Origin: CAZFHZ01 sp964519015
GTDB lineage: Bacteria; Blakebacterota; Blakebacteria; Blakebacterales; CAYUVJ01
NCBI GenBank assembly: GCA_964519015.1
Contig: CAZFHZ010000108.1
Location: 1 to 10,469 of the forward strand
DNA: 10,469 nt
Reading direction: 5' to 3'
Shown here: positions 1-7,192 of the stretch, in pieces
Numbering within the stretch: position 1 is the first letter of the stretch
Layout: every line of letters starts with the position of its first letter
Translations under genes and position numbers: made by a program
Notes under the pieces: model-generated
The model's input: the letters and a program-made list of their open reading frames with translations, nothing else
The model's database searches: none
Told to the model about the DNA's origin: nothing

Positions 1-130
1 GACAGACCACCTCACCCAGGATGCGGCCGTCCACGCGCATGCTGCTCGCGACCTTCAGTTTCCCCTCGATGACCGTCCCGCTCCCCACCAACGTGTTCAT
101 GGTGCCATCGCCGATCTGGCCCTTAGCCAT
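1..130 (-). CDS. Bactofilin (polymer-forming cytoskeletal protein), N-terminal part, runs off the window
   Basis: Only the first 43 codons are present; the gene continues beyond base 1. The translation starts MAKGQIGDGTMNTLV and goes on with a GSGTVIEGKLKV / SMRVDGRILGEV pattern. This is the regular beta-helix repeat that opens bactofilins: 'G(S/T)..(I/V)EG.(L/I)', then 'RVDG...GE(I/V)'. Bactofilins polymerise without nucleotide on the inner face of the cytoplasmic membrane and act as scaffolds for peptidoglycan enzymes, chemoreceptors or ParAB-associated complexes. The ATG at 130 is preceded by GAGAGGA, which overlaps the stop codon of the upstream M23 peptidase gene (10-base gap), so translation is probably coupled. 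Pairing of an M23 peptidase gene with a bactofilin gene is known from several phyla. Family assignment is firm for so short a stretch; which bactofilin paralogue it is cannot be told. Confidence 0.85.
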   Translation of the reverse strand, partial: MAKGQIGDGTMNTLVGSGTVIEGKLKVASSMRVDGRILGEVVC

Positions 131-140
131 CGTCGTCCTC

Positions 141-968
141 TCAGTATTTGGGTAGGTACCTGCGGGGGTCCACCGGCTGGCCGTCCTTCTGCACCTCGAA
201 ATGGAGGTGGGGGCCGGTGGTCACCCGCCCCGTGCTGCCCACGTAGGCGATGATGTCCCCCTTCTTGACCAACTGTCCTTGTCCGACCACCAGCCGGGCG
301 TTGTGACCGTAGCGGGTCACCAGGCCGCCGCCGTGACTGATCTCGACCAGGAAGCCGAAACGCTCGTCCATCCCCGCGGAGGTCACCAGCCCGTCCGCGG
401 CCGCCCGCACCGGGGTATTGAGCCGGGCGGCGATATCAATGCCGGTGTGCGGTATCCCGGCCGCTCCCGCCCCCTCACCGAACTCCATGGTGGGGAAGCC
501 GGGGGAGACGGGCCAGGCGAAGAGTACCGTCGGACTGCCGGCCTCCGGGCCGGCCCGCTGACCGGTGCGGCCGCCGGTCGGGCCCAGACCCGCCGCCCCT
601 CCGGCCGTATCCTGCTCCGGAGTGGTGGCGAGCTGGAAGCGGTACCCGGGCCAGTCCTCCGGCAGGGGGATCCCCAGCCGGGTGCGTAGCTTGTAGTCGG
701 TCTCGAGCATGTCGGCCATCAAACGCTCCAGCTCCCAGACCTTCTGTACCTCGGACTGCAGCCGGGTGTTCTCATCCTGGAGCGCGACGGCCTTCAGGGC
801 CGTGCGGGCCACCCGCCAGTAGGTGCCGACCCCCAGGCCGGCCAGTACCAGGACCACCAGGCCGGTAACCAGCAGCACCCGCACCGCACCGGGCCCCAGC
901 CGCACTTGGCGCGGCCCGCTCCCCTCGTCGGGCACCAGCAGAATGGTCCAGGATCGGCGCTTGCTCAC
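141..968 (-). CDS. Membrane-anchored M23 (LytM) family metallopeptidase
   Basis: This 275-residue protein is a probable zinc endopeptidase that cuts peptidoglycan cross-links in the periplasm. A short cationic N-terminus (1-25) precedes one transmembrane helix (about 29-50). A coiled-coil-like stretch follows (about 56-96), then a Gly/Ala-rich linker (115-145) and the LytM domain (about 148-275). All catalytic-type residues are visible: H174 and D178 in HTGID, H222 in the RYGH segment, and H254 and H256 in HLHFEV. It therefore looks active rather than being an EnvC-like pseudo-enzyme. The start is GTG at 968, with GGAAGGAT a few bases upstream. It lies 17 bases after parB and 10 bases before the bactofilin gene, and is probably cotranscribed with both. 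The organisation resembles known bactofilin-partner M23 enzymes; that partnership is inferred from position here. Confidence 0.9.
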   Translation of the reverse strand: MSKRRSWTILLVPDEGSGPRQVRLGPGAVRVLLVTGLVVLVLAGLGVGTYWRVARTALKAVALQDENTRLQSEVQKVWELERLMADMLETDYKLRTRLGIPLPEDWPGYRFQLATTPEQDTAGGAAGLGPTGGRTGQRAGPEAGSPTVLFAWPVSPGFPTMEFGEGAGAAGIPHTGIDIAARLNTPVRAAADGLVTSAGMDERFGFLVEISHGGGLVTRYGHNARLVVGQGQLVKKGDIIAYVGSTGRVTTGPHLHFEVQKDGQPVDPRRYLPKY

Positions 969-985
969 AGGGATCCTTCCGGGAT

Positions 986-1888
986 TCAGTCGATCTCGAT
1001 ATCCAGCCGACCGCAGATGCGGGTCAGATCGTCGGCCGAATAGTAGTCGATGCGCAGCGACCCCTTCTTTTCAGAGCCCGTCAGCGTCACCTTGGTTCCC
1101 AGGGCCCGCTGCATCTCTTCCACGATCGTGGTGAGCAGGGGACTCAGTTTCGGGCCTGCGCCACGGCGGGCGCCCCCCGGTTCGTTCATCTGCCGCACGA
1201 TCCGCTCGGTGTCCCGCACCGAGAGGCCGCGTCCGGCGACCCGCCGGGCCAGCACGAGCTGCTCCCGTTTCCCGCTCAATCCGAGCAGGGCGCGGGCGTG
1301 CCCCTCGCTCAACTGGTCGGCCCGGACCAGTTCCTGGACCTCCCCCGGCAGGGAGAGGAGCCGCAGCGTGTTGGTCACGCTCGTCCGATTCTTGCCGACC
1401 CGCTCGGCGATCGCCTCCTGGGTCAGGCGGCATTCCTCGGACAGCCGGCGGTAGGCGCGGGCGGTGTCGATGGCGTTCAGGTCTTCCCGCTGGACGTTCT
1501 CGATGAGCGCCATCTCGAGCATCTCTTCGTCGGTCTCGATCTGGTAGATGATGGCCGGGATGGTCTTCAGACCGGCCATCTGGGCGGAGCGGAAGCGGCG
1601 TTCCCCCGCCACCAGCTCATAGCCCTCCCCGTCGGGGGCCGGACGCAGCAGGACCGGCTGCAGGACCCCCTTCTGCCGGATGGAGGCGGCCAGTTCCTCC
1701 AGCCCTTCCTTGTCGAAATCGCGGCGCGGCTGGTTGGGATTGGGCCGCACCTCGCCCAGCCGGACTTTCGTCACCCGCCCCGCCTGGCCGGGCCGACCCG
1801 GTTTCTCCTTCGCGGCGGCCGGGGAGACCTCCTCCCCCGCACCGGGGATCAGGGCGTCAAGCCCTCTGCCGAGCGCCTTTCTTCTCAC
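986..1888 (-). CDS. parB: Chromosome-partitioning protein ParB (Spo0J), CTPase and parS-binding protein
   Basis: The 300-residue protein has the full order of a chromosomal ParB. The KALGRGLDALIP peptide at the N-terminus (4-14) is the ParA-stimulating segment. The ParB/Srx CTP-binding domain runs from about 40 to 140, with the GERRFRS box at 95-101 and ENVQRED at 130-136. The KorB-type helix-turn-helix for parS is at about 155-178 (LTQEAIAERVGKNRTSVTNT). After a linker comes the C-terminal dimerisation domain (about 247-300). ParB loads on parS, spreads as a CTP-dependent clamp, and is moved by ParA. The start is GTG at 1888, with AAGGAG about ten bases upstream. It overlaps the end of parA by 32 bases, as is common for soj-spo0J pairs. 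I saw no parS-like 16-mer (TGTTTCACGTGAAACA type) in the window. Confidence 0.96.
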   Translation of the reverse strand: MRRKALGRGLDALIPGAGEEVSPAAAKEKPGRPGQAGRVTKVRLGEVRPNPNQPRRDFDKEGLEELAASIRQKGVLQPVLLRPAPDGEGYELVAGERRFRSAQMAGLKTIPAIIYQIETDEEMLEMALIENVQREDLNAIDTARAYRRLSEECRLTQEAIAERVGKNRTSVTNTLRLLSLPGEVQELVRADQLSEGHARALLGLSGKREQLVLARRVAGRGLSVRDTERIVRQMNEPGGARRGAGPKLSPLLTTIVEEMQRALGTKVTLTGSEKKGSLRIDYYSADDLTRICGRLDIEID

Positions 1889-2642
1889 CCGCGAGGATCT
1901 CCTTGGTCAGGCTGATATAGTTCTCCGCACCCGTGGAGAGGATGTCGTACTGGATGATCGGCTTGCCGAACGAAGGGGCCTCACCCAGCCGCACGTTCCT
2001 CATGATCTTGGTCTTGTAGACCTTGTCGTTGAAATAGCGGACCGCCTCCTCGGCCACCTGTCGGCTCAGGTTGAGCCGGCCGTCGTACATCGTCAGCAGT
2101 ACTCCTTCGATGTCGAGGTTCGGGTTGAGGTGGCGCTGCACCAGGCGGATGGTGTTGAGCAGCTTCCCCAGTCCCTCCAGCGCGTAGTATTCGCACTGGA
2201 TCGGGATGATGACCGAATCGGCCGCGGTCAGGGTGTTCAGGGTGAGCAGCCCCAGGCTGGGGGGGCAATCCACCAGGATGTAATCGTAGCTCTCCCGAAG
2301 CCCCTCGATCGCCTGCTGGAGTTTCTTCTCCCGTCCGATCATCGCGACCATCTCGAGTTCCGCCCCGGTCAGCCGGATATGGCTGGGGACCAGGTCGAGC
2401 CCCTCCACCGAGGTCGGCACCAGGGTGTCCTGGATCGGGATCTCCTCGATCAGGGCCTCGTAGATGGTCAGGTCGACCCCGTTGGGATCGATCCCCAGAC
2501 CGGAGGTGGCATTGGCCTGGGGGTCGATATCGATCAGCAGGGTGCCGTGCCCCGACTCGGCCAGACAGGCCGAGACGTTGATGGCCGTGGTGGTCTTACC
2601 CACCCCACCCTTCTGGTTGACGATCGCGATGACCCGTCCCAA
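1857..2642 (-). CDS. parA: Chromosome-partitioning ATPase ParA (Soj)
   Basis: This 261-residue P-loop ATPase has the deviant Walker A motif KGGVGKTTT (residues 11-19). It also has the Walker A' region LLIDIDPQANATSGLG (about 35-50) and the Walker B-type strand YILVDCPPSLGLLTLN (about 120-135). There is no extra N-terminal helix-turn-helix, so it is the small chromosomal Soj type rather than a plasmid P1-type ParA. ATP-bound dimers coat the nucleoid, and ParB triggers hydrolysis to move origins apart. The start is TTG at 2642, one base after the PPDK stop codon, with GGAAGG upstream. The residues that follow (GRVIAIVNQKGGVGK) match the usual Soj N-terminus, which decides the start. The TTG start and abutment with PPDK suggest translation coupled to PPDK. 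Confidence 0.96.
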   Translation of the reverse strand: MGRVIAIVNQKGGVGKTTTAINVSACLAESGHGTLLIDIDPQANATSGLGIDPNGVDLTIYEALIEEIPIQDTLVPTSVEGLDLVPSHIRLTGAELEMVAMIGREKKLQQAIEGLRESYDYILVDCPPSLGLLTLNTLTAADSVIIPIQCEYYALEGLGKLLNTIRLVQRHLNPNLDIEGVLLTMYDGRLNLSRQVAEEAVRYFNDKVYKTKIMRNVRLGEAPSFGKPIIQYDILSTGAENYISLTKEILAGEKKGARQRA

Positions 2643-2643
2643 A

Positions 2644-5472
2644 TCAGCCCTTCCTGCGAGAGCGTCCCCGGGCTCCGGTCTTCTTCCCGGCGGCCGTCCG
2701 CTTCTTCCCAGTCTTCTTCGCCGCTGCCTTCTTCTTCGCTACCCGCTTCACCGGCTTGCGGGCGGTCTTCTTCGCGGCTGTCTTCTTCGTCGCAGTCTTC
2801 TTCCGGGCCGCCTGGGCGGCCCGTTCCTCCAGGACGGCGTGGGCGGCCGCCAGCCGGGCGATCGGGACACGGTAGGGAGAACAGGAGACGTAGTCCAGCC
2901 CGGCGCGGTGGAAGAACTTCACGCTGGCCGGGTCGCCGCCGTGTTCCCCGCACACTCCAACCTTCAGTTTGGGCTTGGCGCCGCGCCCCCGCTCCACCGC
3001 TATCGCCACCAGTTCCCCCACCCCCGACTGATCGAGGGAGAGGAAGGGATCGGTGGGCAGGATCTCGTGACTGACATAGGTCGGCAGGAACCGGCCGGCG
3101 TCGTCGCGGCTGTAGCCGAAGGTCATCTGGGTCAGGTCGTTGGTCCCGAAGGAGAAGAAGTCGGCCGCCGCGCCGATCTCGTCGGCCACCAGGCAGGCGC
3201 GCGGGATCTCGATCATGGTACCGACCTTGTAGGCCAGCGTCACCCCGGTCGCCTTCATGGTCCGCACGGCGACCTCAACCACGTCCTTGGCCAGGTCGGT
3301 GTACTCCCGGATCGTCCCCACCAGCGGGATCATAACCTCGGGGAAGACCTTGATCCCCTTCCGGGTCATGTTGCAGGCGGCCTCGAAGATGGCCTCCGAC
3401 TGCATGATGTAGATCTCGGGGTAGGTGATGCCCAGCCGGCAGCCCCGGTGCCCCAGCATCGGGTTGAGTTCGTGCAGGGCCTGGGAGCGCTGGCGCACCT
3501 TCTCCTCGGGCACGCCCAGATCGGCCGCCACCGAGGCCACCGCGTCGTCCTCCTGCGGCAGGAACTCGTGCAGGGGCGGGTCGAGCAGCCGGATGGTGAC
3601 CGGCAGGCCGTTCATCGCCTCGAAGATCCCCTCGAAGTCGCCGCGCTGGATCGGCTTGAGTCTGGCCAGTGCCTTCTGGCGGCCGGCCAGGTCCTCGGCC
3701 ACGATCATCTGCCGCATCCAGTTGATGCGCTGCCCTTCGAAGAACATGTGCTCGGTGCGGCAGAGCCCGATCCCCTCGGCGCCGAACTTGCGGGCGACCG
3801 CCGAATCGTGCGGGGTATCGGCGTTGGTGCGGACCTTGAGGCGACGCACCCGGTCGGCCCAGGCCATGAGCTTGAAGTAGTCCTCACCCATCTCGGGGTC
3901 GCGGGTCGGAACCTGCCCCAGCATGACCTCGCCGGTCCCGCCGTTGAGGCTGATCCAGTCCCCCTCCTTCACGATGTGGGGCCCGGCGGTGAAGGACTTC
4001 TGCTCATAGTCGACATAGAGCGACTCGCAACCGGCCACGCAGCACTTGCCCATGCCGCGGGCGACCACCGCCGCGTGACTGGTCATGCCGCCGCGCGCGG
4101 TCAGGATGCCCTTGGCCACGGCCATGCCGCCGATGTCCTCCGGGCTGGTCTCGATCCGGACCAGGACGACCTTCTTGTTGTCGGCGGCCCACGCTTCGGC
4201 ATCCTCGGCGTTGAAGACCACCTGTCCCACGGCCGCCCCGGGGGAGGCGGGCAGCCCCTTGGCCACCACCACCTTGTCGGCCCGCTCCTGGAAGGAGGGG
4301 TGGAGGAGCTGGTCGAGCTGATCGGGGGCGACCCTCAGCAGCGCGGTGTTCTGTGTGATCAGCTTCTCCTCAACCATCTCGACGGCGATGCGGATGGCCG
4401 CCTGGGCGGTCCGCTTGCCGGTCCGGGTCTGGAGCATCCAGAGCCGGCCGTTCTGGATGGTGAACTCCACGTCCTGCATTTCGCGGTAGTGCTTCTCCAG
4501 CTTGGCCCTCACCCCTTCAAGCTGGAGGTAGACTTCGGGCATACGCTCTTCCAGGGAGGGCATGTTCGGGTCCTGCCGCCGGTTGATCGGCAGAGGGGTG
4601 CGGATGCCCGCCACCACGTCTTCCCCCTGAGCGTTGGGGAGCCACTCGCCGTAGAAGAGGTTCTCGCCGGTGGCCGGATTGCGGGTGAAGGCCACCCCGG
4701 TGGCGGAGTCCTCGCCCAAGTTGCCGAAGACCATGGCCTGGACGTTCACGCCCGTGCCCAGGTCCTTCGGGATGTTGTTGAGCTGGCGGTAGCGGGCCGC
4801 GCGCGGGTTGTTCCAGGAACTGAAGACGGCACCGATGGCCCCCCAGAGCTGCTGCATCGGGTCCTGGGGGAAGGGTTTGCCGGTGTGATTCTGCACGATC
4901 CGCTTGTAGTCGGCGACCGCTTCCTTCCAGTCGGCGGCGGTCAGCTCGGGGTCGCTGCTCACCCCCCGCTTCTTCTTCCGGTGCGCGATCACCTGCTCGA
5001 ACTCGTCGCTGTCCACCCCGAGCACTACACCGCTGTACATCTGGATGAGGCGGCGGTAGGAGTCCCAGGCGAAGCGCTCGTCGCCGCCGGCGGCCGTGGC
5101 CAGTCCCCGTACGCTTTCGTCGTTGAGCCCCAGGTTCAGGATCGTGTCCATCATGCCCGGCATCGAGACCGCGGCCCCGGAACGTACCGAGACCAGCAGC
5201 GGGTTGGCGGCGTCACCGAACCCCGAGCCCATCTGGCGCTCCATGGCGCGCAGCGCGGTGTCCAGTTCCCGGGCCAGCGCCGGCGGATAGGTCCCCTGGT
5301 GATCGAGGTAATAGAGGCAGACCTCGGTGGTGATGGTGAATCCGGGTGGGACGGGCACTCCGATGAGCGTCATCTCGGCCAGGTTCGCGCCCTTGCTGCC
5401 GAGCAGTTTCTTCATCTGGCCGGTGCCGTCGGCCTTACCATCTCCAAAACGATAGACGTATTGCGTCGCCAT
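2644..5472 (-). CDS. ppdK: Pyruvate, phosphate dikinase with a lysine/alanine-rich C-terminal tail
   Basis: PPDK interconverts pyruvate, ATP and phosphate with phosphoenolpyruvate, AMP and pyrophosphate in the cytosol. The ATP-grasp part is N-terminal: LLGSKGANLAEM at 23-34, a VSVRSGA segment at 94-100, and QTRTGKRTA at 348-356. The swivelling phosphohistidine domain carries GGMTSHAAVVAR at 461-472, with catalytic H466; T464 is the position equivalent to the regulatory Thr of plant PPDK. The PEP/pyruvate-binding TIM barrel runs from about 530 to 875, with SFGTNDLTQMTFGYSRDD and the catalytic C841 in VGVCGEHGG. Core homology ends near residue 882. Residues 888-942 are an added tail made almost wholly of Lys, Ala, Thr, Arg and Gly, resembling histone H1-like tails. 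The family is usually about 870-890 residues, against 942 here. The start ATG at 5472 follows a weak GGAAAGG. It is the first gene of the probable operon with parAB. Confidence 0.96.
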   Translation of the reverse strand: MATQYVYRFGDGKADGTGQMKKLLGSKGANLAEMTLIGVPVPPGFTITTEVCLYYLDHQGTYPPALARELDTALRAMERQMGSGFGDAANPLLVSVRSGAAVSMPGMMDTILNLGLNDESVRGLATAAGGDERFAWDSYRRLIQMYSGVVLGVDSDEFEQVIAHRKKKRGVSSDPELTAADWKEAVADYKRIVQNHTGKPFPQDPMQQLWGAIGAVFSSWNNPRAARYRQLNNIPKDLGTGVNVQAMVFGNLGEDSATGVAFTRNPATGENLFYGEWLPNAQGEDVVAGIRTPLPINRRQDPNMPSLEERMPEVYLQLEGVRAKLEKHYREMQDVEFTIQNGRLWMLQTRTGKRTAQAAIRIAVEMVEEKLITQNTALLRVAPDQLDQLLHPSFQERADKVVVAKGLPASPGAAVGQVVFNAEDAEAWAADNKKVVLVRIETSPEDIGGMAVAKGILTARGGMTSHAAVVARGMGKCCVAGCESLYVDYEQKSFTAGPHIVKEGDWISLNGGTGEVMLGQVPTRDPEMGEDYFKLMAWADRVRRLKVRTNADTPHDSAVARKFGAEGIGLCRTEHMFFEGQRINWMRQMIVAEDLAGRQKALARLKPIQRGDFEGIFEAMNGLPVTIRLLDPPLHEFLPQEDDAVASVAADLGVPEEKVRQRSQALHELNPMLGHRGCRLGITYPEIYIMQSEAIFEAACNMTRKGIKVFPEVMIPLVGTIREYTDLAKDVVEVAVRTMKATGVTLAYKVGTMIEIPRACLVADEIGAAADFFSFGTNDLTQMTFGYSRDDAGRFLPTYVSHEILPTDPFLSLDQSGVGELVAIAVERGRGAKPKLKVGVCGEHGGDPASVKFFHRAGLDYVSCSPYRVPIARLAAAHAVLEERAAQAARKKTATKKTAAKKTARKPVKRVAKKKAAAKKTGKKRTAAGKKTGARGRSRRKG

Positions 5473-5567
5473 ATTGCTGAGGACCTTTCCCTGCGCAGGA
5501 TGGGGGTGCCGCTCGCCGTCGGTTGTCGGACTGCTGCGGACCCGGTGGTTCGGAATCGGGAATCCTC

Positions 5568-5597
5568 AATATAGCCCGCGCCGGTTGCCTTTCACAA
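5568..5597 (-). promoter_or_regulatory. Putative sigma70-type promoter of the PPDK-parAB-M23-bactofilin operon
   Basis: Read on the minus strand, a TTGTGA box (5592-5597) and a TATATT box (5568-5573) are separated by 18 bases. The distance to the PPDK start codon leaves a leader of roughly 90 bases. The boxes match the consensus at four or five of six positions each. The assignment rests on motif and position only. Confidence 0.45.
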
Positions 5598-5601
5598 GAC
5601 A

Positions 5602-5627
5602 GGGTCCGGGCGGGGAGGGCGGGAGGG
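5602..5627 (+). other. G-run cluster with G-quadruplex potential
   Basis: The plus strand holds six runs of three or four G separated by loops of TCC, C, A, C and A. The last four runs alone (from 5612) satisfy the G3-N1 pattern with one-base loops, normally the most stable quadruplex arrangement. The cluster sits between the Fic stop codon and the -35 box of the PPDK promoter. The G-rich strand is the template for minus-strand transcription; the transcript itself would be C-rich. No U-tract terminator is seen after the Fic gene. Confidence 0.5.
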
Positions 5628-5631
5628 CCGC

Positions 5632-6732
5632 TCAGATATCGCCGACCGAGTAACTCGTGCTGCGACCGCCTTCCGGATTCCGGCGCAGCAACCTGCGCTC
5701 GACCAGGTCGAGGATGTCGCGATAGGCGGTGTCCTGGGAGCAACCGGCCAGTTTCGCCCATTTAGAAGTGGTCAATCGACCCTCGAGTCCGTCCAGGACC
5801 CGTTCCATCATCTTGCGCTGGCGATCGTTGAGGGCATCTCCGGCGAAACGCTCCCGGAAACGGGCTTTCCGCAGAACGGTATCCAGGGTCTCCTGGGCGC
5901 CCTGCAGGGCCCGGGCAAGACAATCCAGGAACCATTCCAGCCAGACCGTGATATCGGTCGAGTCCCGCTGGGTACGCTCCAGCCGATCGTAGTACTCCTT
6001 CCGTTCCTGCCGGATCCGCGCGGACATGCTGTAGAAACGCTGAGCGCTGTTCTCTGAACGGGCCAGGATGGAGTCGGCGAGCACGCGGGCGATCCGTCCG
6101 TTCCCATCGTCGAACGGGTGGATGGTCACCAGCCAGAGATGCGCGATACCGGCCCGCACAACGAGGTCGGTCTCATCAGGTGTGTTGTACCAGTCGAGGA
6201 GGGCCGCCATCTCCGCCTCGACCTGCCCGGCCGGCGGGGCTTCGAAGTGGACCCGCTCTTGCCCGACCGGTCCCGAAACGACCTGCATGGGACCGCTGCG
6301 GTCGTCGCGCCAGGCACCCACCCGCAGCCGGTCGGGACCGCGCCGATCGGCGGCGAAGAGTGAGGTATGCCAACCGAAGAGCCTCTCCCGGGTCAGCGGT
6401 TCGTCGTATCGCCGGGTGGCATCGAGGGTCATCTTCACGATCCCGTCGACCCGGCGGTCCGACGGCTGCAACCCGCCGATGTTTATACCGAGCCGCCGGG
6501 CGAGCGAGGAACGGACCCGGGTCACATCGAGGACTACCCCCTCGATCTCGCTCGTCATGAGTACTTCCTGGGTCAGGGACTTCAGCTCCGCTTCTCCTCG
6601 CAGGCTGAAGCCGAGCGCTTCCATGCGGCCTAGCAGCCGTCCCTGGTCATGGCGGACCCGCGTGAGCCGGTCCGCAAGTCGTTGGCGGTCCCACCGGAAG
6701 TCGGGCCAGTCCTTATGCTGCCATATGTACAT
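5632..6732 (-). CDS. Fic-family protein adenylyltransferase (DUF4172-Fic-winged helix), class II autoinhibited
   Basis: The predicted 366-residue protein begins MYIWQHKDWPDFRW, the typical opening of the DUF4172 domain found in front of Fic domains. An ORF extends 26 codons further upstream, to 6810. I prefer the ATG at 6732 because GGAG lies nine bases before it and family homology starts there. The Fic core has HPFDDGNGR at 205-213, with catalytic H205, and a flap region near LRVGAWRD (136-143). The N-terminal inhibitory helix motif T60-x3-E64-G65 marks a class II enzyme held off by its own glutamate. Residues about 315-362 form a winged helix-turn-helix (TTSKWAKLAGCSQDTAYRDI), so the protein may bind DNA. 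Fic enzymes transfer AMP from ATP to Ser, Thr or Tyr hydroxyls of target proteins; the target here is unknown. A palindrome over its promoter suggests autoregulation. Confidence 0.9.
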   Translation of the reverse strand: MYIWQHKDWPDFRWDRQRLADRLTRVRHDQGRLLGRMEALGFSLRGEAELKSLTQEVLMTSEIEGVVLDVTRVRSSLARRLGINIGGLQPSDRRVDGIVKMTLDATRRYDEPLTRERLFGWHTSLFAADRRGPDRLRVGAWRDDRSGPMQVVSGPVGQERVHFEAPPAGQVEAEMAALLDWYNTPDETDLVVRAGIAHLWLVTIHPFDDGNGRIARVLADSILARSENSAQRFYSMSARIRQERKEYYDRLERTQRDSTDITVWLEWFLDCLARALQGAQETLDTVLRKARFRERFAGDALNDRQRKMMERVLDGLEGRLTTSKWAKLAGCSQDTAYRDILDLVERRLLRRNPEGGRSTSYSVGDI

Positions 6733-6755
6733 GGGCGTTCTCCGCAACAATCTCC

Positions 6756-6788
6756 GCATAATCTCCGCACGACATGCGGAGATTATGC
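6756..6788. repeat. Perfect 14-bp-arm palindrome in the Fic promoter region, possible operator
   Basis: The arm GCATAATCTCCGCA (6756-6769) is exactly repeated in inverted orientation (6775-6788) around a 5-base centre. The core TCTCCGCA also occurs twice as direct repeats at 6739-6746 and 6751-6758, on the Fic side. This gives four copies of the 8-mer, spaced 11-13 bp apart, about one helical turn. The copy nearest the gene contains the GGAG Shine-Dalgarno of Fic. This is an arrangement expected for cooperative binding of a dimeric repressor; the Fic protein's own winged helix is the obvious candidate. Confidence 0.7.
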
Positions 6789-6810
6789 ACATAAGCATCC
6801 ATCCCAGCAA
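6782..6810 (-). promoter_or_regulatory. Putative promoter of the Fic gene
   Basis: On the minus strand, TTGCTG (6805-6810) and CATAAT (6782-6787) are 17 bases apart. The -10 box lies inside the right arm of the palindrome, and the predicted start of transcription would fall near its centre. Motif-based only; the -35 box is weak. Confidence 0.4.
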
Positions 6811-6854
6811 GAAGCATCTGATCCCGGGCCTGGATGAAAATCAGTTCTTGCTTC

Positions 6855-6883
6855 TTGACAACATGTGTCTGCTGTAGTAATAC
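6855..6883 (+). promoter_or_regulatory. Putative promoter of the plus-strand propeller lipoprotein
   Basis: A perfect TTGACA (6855-6860) is followed after 17 bases by TAATAC (6878-6883), about 50 bases before the GTG start at 6932. The -10 box is embedded in a long dyad (6864-6893), so the promoter is likely repressible. The -10 is a poor match, and a neighbouring hexamer could be used instead. Confidence 0.5.
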
Positions 6884-6893
6884 ACTAGACACA
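6864..6893. promoter_or_regulatory. 30-bp dyad, probable GntR-type operator (site 1)
   Basis: TGTGTCT at 6864-6870 and AGACACA at 6887-6893 are perfect inverted repeats. Inside them, TGTA (6873-6876) and TACA (6881-6884) form a second symmetrical pair. The segment 6866-6892 matches 9165-9191 in front of the GntR gene at 21 of 27 positions. Nested inverted repeats of this size overlapping a -10 box are typical of repressor sites; assignment to GntR is inferred from the second copy. Confidence 0.6.
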
Positions 6894-6931
6894 CAAACTG
6901 CCTATCGTCTCTTAACGGCCGGAGTTGCCCT

Positions 6932-7192
6932 GTGCGCCGACGCCATTTCACCGCGTCCTTCTCCTACACGGCGGCGTTCCTTCTGGCGGCCTGCTCCGCG
7001 GATTCCGGCTCCCACTCCACGGTCATCATCGATCCGGACGGGATATCGGCCGTGGTCAGCGGCACACAGCCGCGCCGGTTCCAGGATCCGCTGCCGGTTC
7101 TTCGTACTGAGGACGAGGTCATCATCGGACGCGGTGACGGACCTCGGGAGGATCTGCTCCCGCAGGCTCCGCCGGGCACCCAGACTATATGA
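6932..7192 (+). pseudogene. N-terminal fragment of a six-bladed beta-propeller lipoprotein
   Basis: The start is GTG at 6932, with GGAG seven bases upstream. The first 21 residues form a lipoprotein signal peptide: RRRH, a hydrophobic stretch (14-20), and the lipobox LLAAC with C21 as the lipidated residue. The mature part reads on to a segment LRTEDEVIIGRGDGPREDLLPQ, then hits a stop at 7190-7192. That segment aligns loosely with residues 57-80 of the intact propeller protein at 7539 (LTATQDLEIGG...DDWRLLGP), so this appears to be the front of a related gene. The rest of the propeller is missing and a C-terminal piece follows in another frame. The stop and the next possible start overlap as ATGA, so a split two-protein arrangement cannot be excluded. 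The gene could still yield a short outer-envelope lipoprotein. Confidence 0.6.

Noticed and set aside
2650..2830. Repeated CTTCTTCG-type units as a DNA tandem repeat or CRISPR-like element
   Set aside because: The periodicity is explained by the Lys/Ala/Thr codons of the PPDK tail; there are no conserved repeats with unique spacers.
2464..5574. Very long plus-strand open frame opposite PPDK and parA (1036 codons)
   Set aside because: It is the antisense of GC-rich genes with strong, full-length homology on the minus strand; its translation is Gly/His/Leu/Pro-biased and matches no family I recognise.
6733..6810. 26-codon N-terminal extension of the Fic reading frame
   Set aside because: It runs through the palindrome and putative promoter, has no ribosome site of its own, and the family homology begins exactly at the internal ATG at 6732.
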